DNA of 64,000 nt, taken from positions 310,001 through 374,000 of the forward strand of contig JAHLLG010000001.1 in the NCBI GenBank assembly GCA_020444275.1, in the 5' to 3' direction. The translations under genes were made by a program, and so were the position numbers. This stretch comes from Bacteroidota bacterium. GTDB taxonomy: Bacteria > Bacteroidota > Bacteroidia > Bacteroidales > UBA12077. The notes under the pieces are model-generated. The model was not told the DNA's origin. It worked only from the letters and a program-made list of their open reading frames with translations, and made no database searches. Positions 62,751 through 64,000 of this stretch are shown here, piece after piece (within the stretch, counting starts at the first letter, position 1; each line of letters opens with the position of its first letter).

Positions 62751-63224
62751 TTAATCATTCGTATTGTTGGCTGGCTCTAATCCTGAATTTCCGGTATCTA
62801 AAACAAATCGCCATTCTCCTTTCGCATTTTTCTCCCAAATAGAACAGTAGGTTCCTTGTTGCACCTGTCCTTTTTGTTCTCCAGTAGTGATTTCTAAAAG
62901 GTAAATACCATAAGTGTACCCCAAATCTCCTGATGCAGCAACTTTCCCATAGCTGGGTTTCCAGGTTAACCTGTAGTTTGAATCGGAAATTTCTGAGTAT
63001 AGTTTTCTTAGTGCTGGCTTACCAACAACCGGAAACGAATTATCGCGAAGCAAAACAGCATCTGTAGCAGCAAATTCTAAAAAAGCCTGGTGGTTACCTA
63101 CTTCAATTGACCGGTTAGAAAATGCAATATCGGTTTGTAATAAGTTTTCTTTTTCTTCTTGAGTGTTTACACTGAAGTTGCATCCAGCCATTAATAGCAT
63201 TATTAATACTAGTATATTTTTCAT
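62751..63224 (-). CDS. SnoaL/NTF2-like lipoprotein
   Basis: The 157-residue protein has a lipoprotein signal with lipobox LMAGC (Cys15). A domain in the NTF2/DUF4440 style follows: ATDAVLLRDNSFPVVGKPALRKLYSE and SGDLGYTYGIYLLEITTGEQKGQVQQGTYCSIWEKNAKGEWRFVLDTGNSG (the ends of the fold's beta-sheet). No catalytic residues can be named. It is probably anchored in an envelope membrane. A -7 element TAACTTTG lies at 63262-63255 on the minus strand, so it has its own promoter. Confidence 0.75.
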   Translation of the reverse strand: MKNILVLIMLLMAGCNFSVNTQEEKENLLQTDIAFSNRSIEVGNHQAFLEFAATDAVLLRDNSFPVVGKPALRKLYSEISDSNYRLTWKPSYGKVAASGDLGYTYGIYLLEITTGEQKGQVQQGTYCSIWEKNAKGEWRFVLDTGNSGLEPANNTND

Positions 63225-63363
63225 AAAAACATCTTTTTAAATTAAAGAATATACCAAAGTTAAAATAAATCTCTTTATACTTAATAAATACATTTTTGAA
63301 TTACTGATTAAAGTTTTTTTAATTTCTTTATTTTAGCTTTCGTAAATAAGTTAGTTTTGCTAT

Positions 63364-64000
63364 ATGGATACTAAAAAGTCGAAGACTAAATTTGCAATTT
63401 CACTTATTGTTACAATAATTACAGCATTTTTGTTCTCCTTTTTATTCTTATACTTAGGAATAAATCATCGAAGAGATGTTTACAATGATTCTAAAATACT
63501 TGCTGCTGAAATCTCCAGAAATGCAGCGTTCGAGACTCAGGTTTATATATGGGACGCTATCTCTACTGCAAAAACATTAGAACAAAAAGCCCAGTTATTA
63601 AAAAGGTTAAATGGCTCAAGGGAAGATATCAGGGAGATATTGGTAGCGGCAATTAAAAGAAATAAAAATTATTTGGGTGTCTGGACATTATGGGAGCCTA
63701 ATGCTTTTGATGATAATGATTTATATTACAAAGCAGATAGTAATTTTAATGCATCAGGAAGATTAGGAATTGGCTTCTTTAGGTATAGTGATTCGATATA
63801 TTACGAAGTTATGACAACAAAGGATTACGAAGGTGATTATTTTGTATATCCGAAAAAATTAAAATCCGAATACCTTACTGAACCATATAAGTTTGTTTAT
63901 AGCGGTCATAATCAGTTATTTTTTGGAACAACTGTTAGTGTCCCGATTATTTATAAAAGTGAGTTTTTAGGAGCGATTGGTGTAGATATAGATTTAAGGA
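63364..64000 (+). CDS. Membrane sensor with Cache-type extracellular domain, partial
   Basis: The frame opens at ATG 63364 and runs past the right edge without a stop, so 212 codons are seen. Residues 10-33 form a membrane segment (FAISLIVTIITAFLFSFLFL). The periplasmic part has NKNYLGVWTLWEPNAFDDND and ends in VSVPIIYKSEFLGAIGVDIDL, the classic signature of a dCache domain. The output domain lies outside the window: kinase, cyclase, phosphatase or chemoreceptor are all possible. A TAGTTTTG (63352-63359) lies only 5 bp before the start. Confidence 0.75.
   Translation, partial: MDTKKSKTKFAISLIVTIITAFLFSFLFLYLGINHRRDVYNDSKILAAEISRNAAFETQVYIWDAISTAKTLEQKAQLLKRLNGSREDIREILVAAIKRNKNYLGVWTLWEPNAFDDNDLYYKADSNFNASGRLGIGFFRYSDSIYYEVMTTKDYEGDYFVYPKKLKSEYLTEPYKFVYSGHNQLFFGTTVSVPIIYKSEFLGAIGVDIDLR

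Noticed and set aside
63352-63359. TAGTTTTG before the Cache sensor as a promoter
   Set aside because: It lies only 5 bp from the ATG, which would leave a leaderless or truncated transcript, and there is no -33 element.
1-64000. tRNA, rRNA, CRISPR array or intact insertion sequence
   Set aside because: No cloverleaf-like sequence, rRNA motif, regularly spaced repeat set or transposase frame was recognised on either strand.

Overview
The window is a stretch of chromosome from a low-GC member of the Bacteroidota, probably a marine or sediment Marinilabiliales-type relative (order-level placement is inference). Support: a secreted protein with a type IX secretion C-terminal tail, a PorV/FadL-like barrel, promoters of the TTTG-N19-TAnnTTTG type, mostly A-rich start contexts without Shine-Dalgarno sequences, DUF5683, a KamA-like radical SAM protein and the short bacterial type of Pgi. 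No rRNA, tRNA, CRISPR array, prophage or intact insertion sequence was seen; this looks like core chromosome with a few accessory islands. Layout: 1-5893 (+) is the end of purH followed by the rod-shape cluster mreB-mreC-mreD-mrdA-rodA. 5901-8841 (-) holds a large KamA-like protein and AcpH. 9128-11211 (+) holds a strongly expressed-looking P-loop protein of the cyclic-2,3-diphosphoglycerate synthetase family and a small secreted protein with a paralogue at 38862. 11290-18346 is mainly minus strand: acyltransferase, BASS transporter, then lysS-gpsA-pgi. 18544-25402 (+) is a regulatory and surface module: TPR histidine kinase of the LytS type, LytTR response regulator, and a 1187-residue type IX cargo protein preceded by a phased array of LytTR-type boxes. 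25573-29074 (+) is lipA, lipB, recJ. 29176-32074 (-) is a helix-hairpin-helix/barrel protein plus a PorV-like barrel. 32274-38822 contains a tiny ORF, a MITE-like inverted repeat, purE (-), then hpt-adk-obgE-PAP2-lplA and an M49-peptidase-like lipoprotein with a degraded zinc motif. 39595-47350 (+) holds plsC, a membrane-anchored MutS-like ATPase, parE, parC and aroK. 47351-56673 (-) holds a TPR-PP2C phosphatase, an MsbA-like ABC exporter, an MBOAT/SGNH/SGNH acylation operon and a CorA-type magnesium transporter. 57000-63224 holds a flavodoxin-fold reductase (+), then MltD-like lytic transglycosylase, DUF5683, parB, parA, a heptose-kinase-like PfkB protein and a small lipoprotein (-). A Cache-domain sensor (+) runs off the right edge. 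The most interesting signal is the ~110-nt leader of the CorA-type gene (minus strand, about 56786-56673). It encodes a 14-codon peptide beginning Met-Asp-Asp-Tyr-Tyr-Pro whose stop codon is the first triplet of a hairpin arm. The middle arm can pair either with that upstream arm or, perfectly over 9 bp, with the GGAGG ribosome-binding site of the transporter. This is the architecture expected of a translation-coupled magnesium sensor. Second is the three-fold 21-bp-phased LytTR-type repeat upstream of the type IX cargo gene, beside the gene for a LytTR regulator. All functional statements rest on reading motifs by eye; no database search was run.
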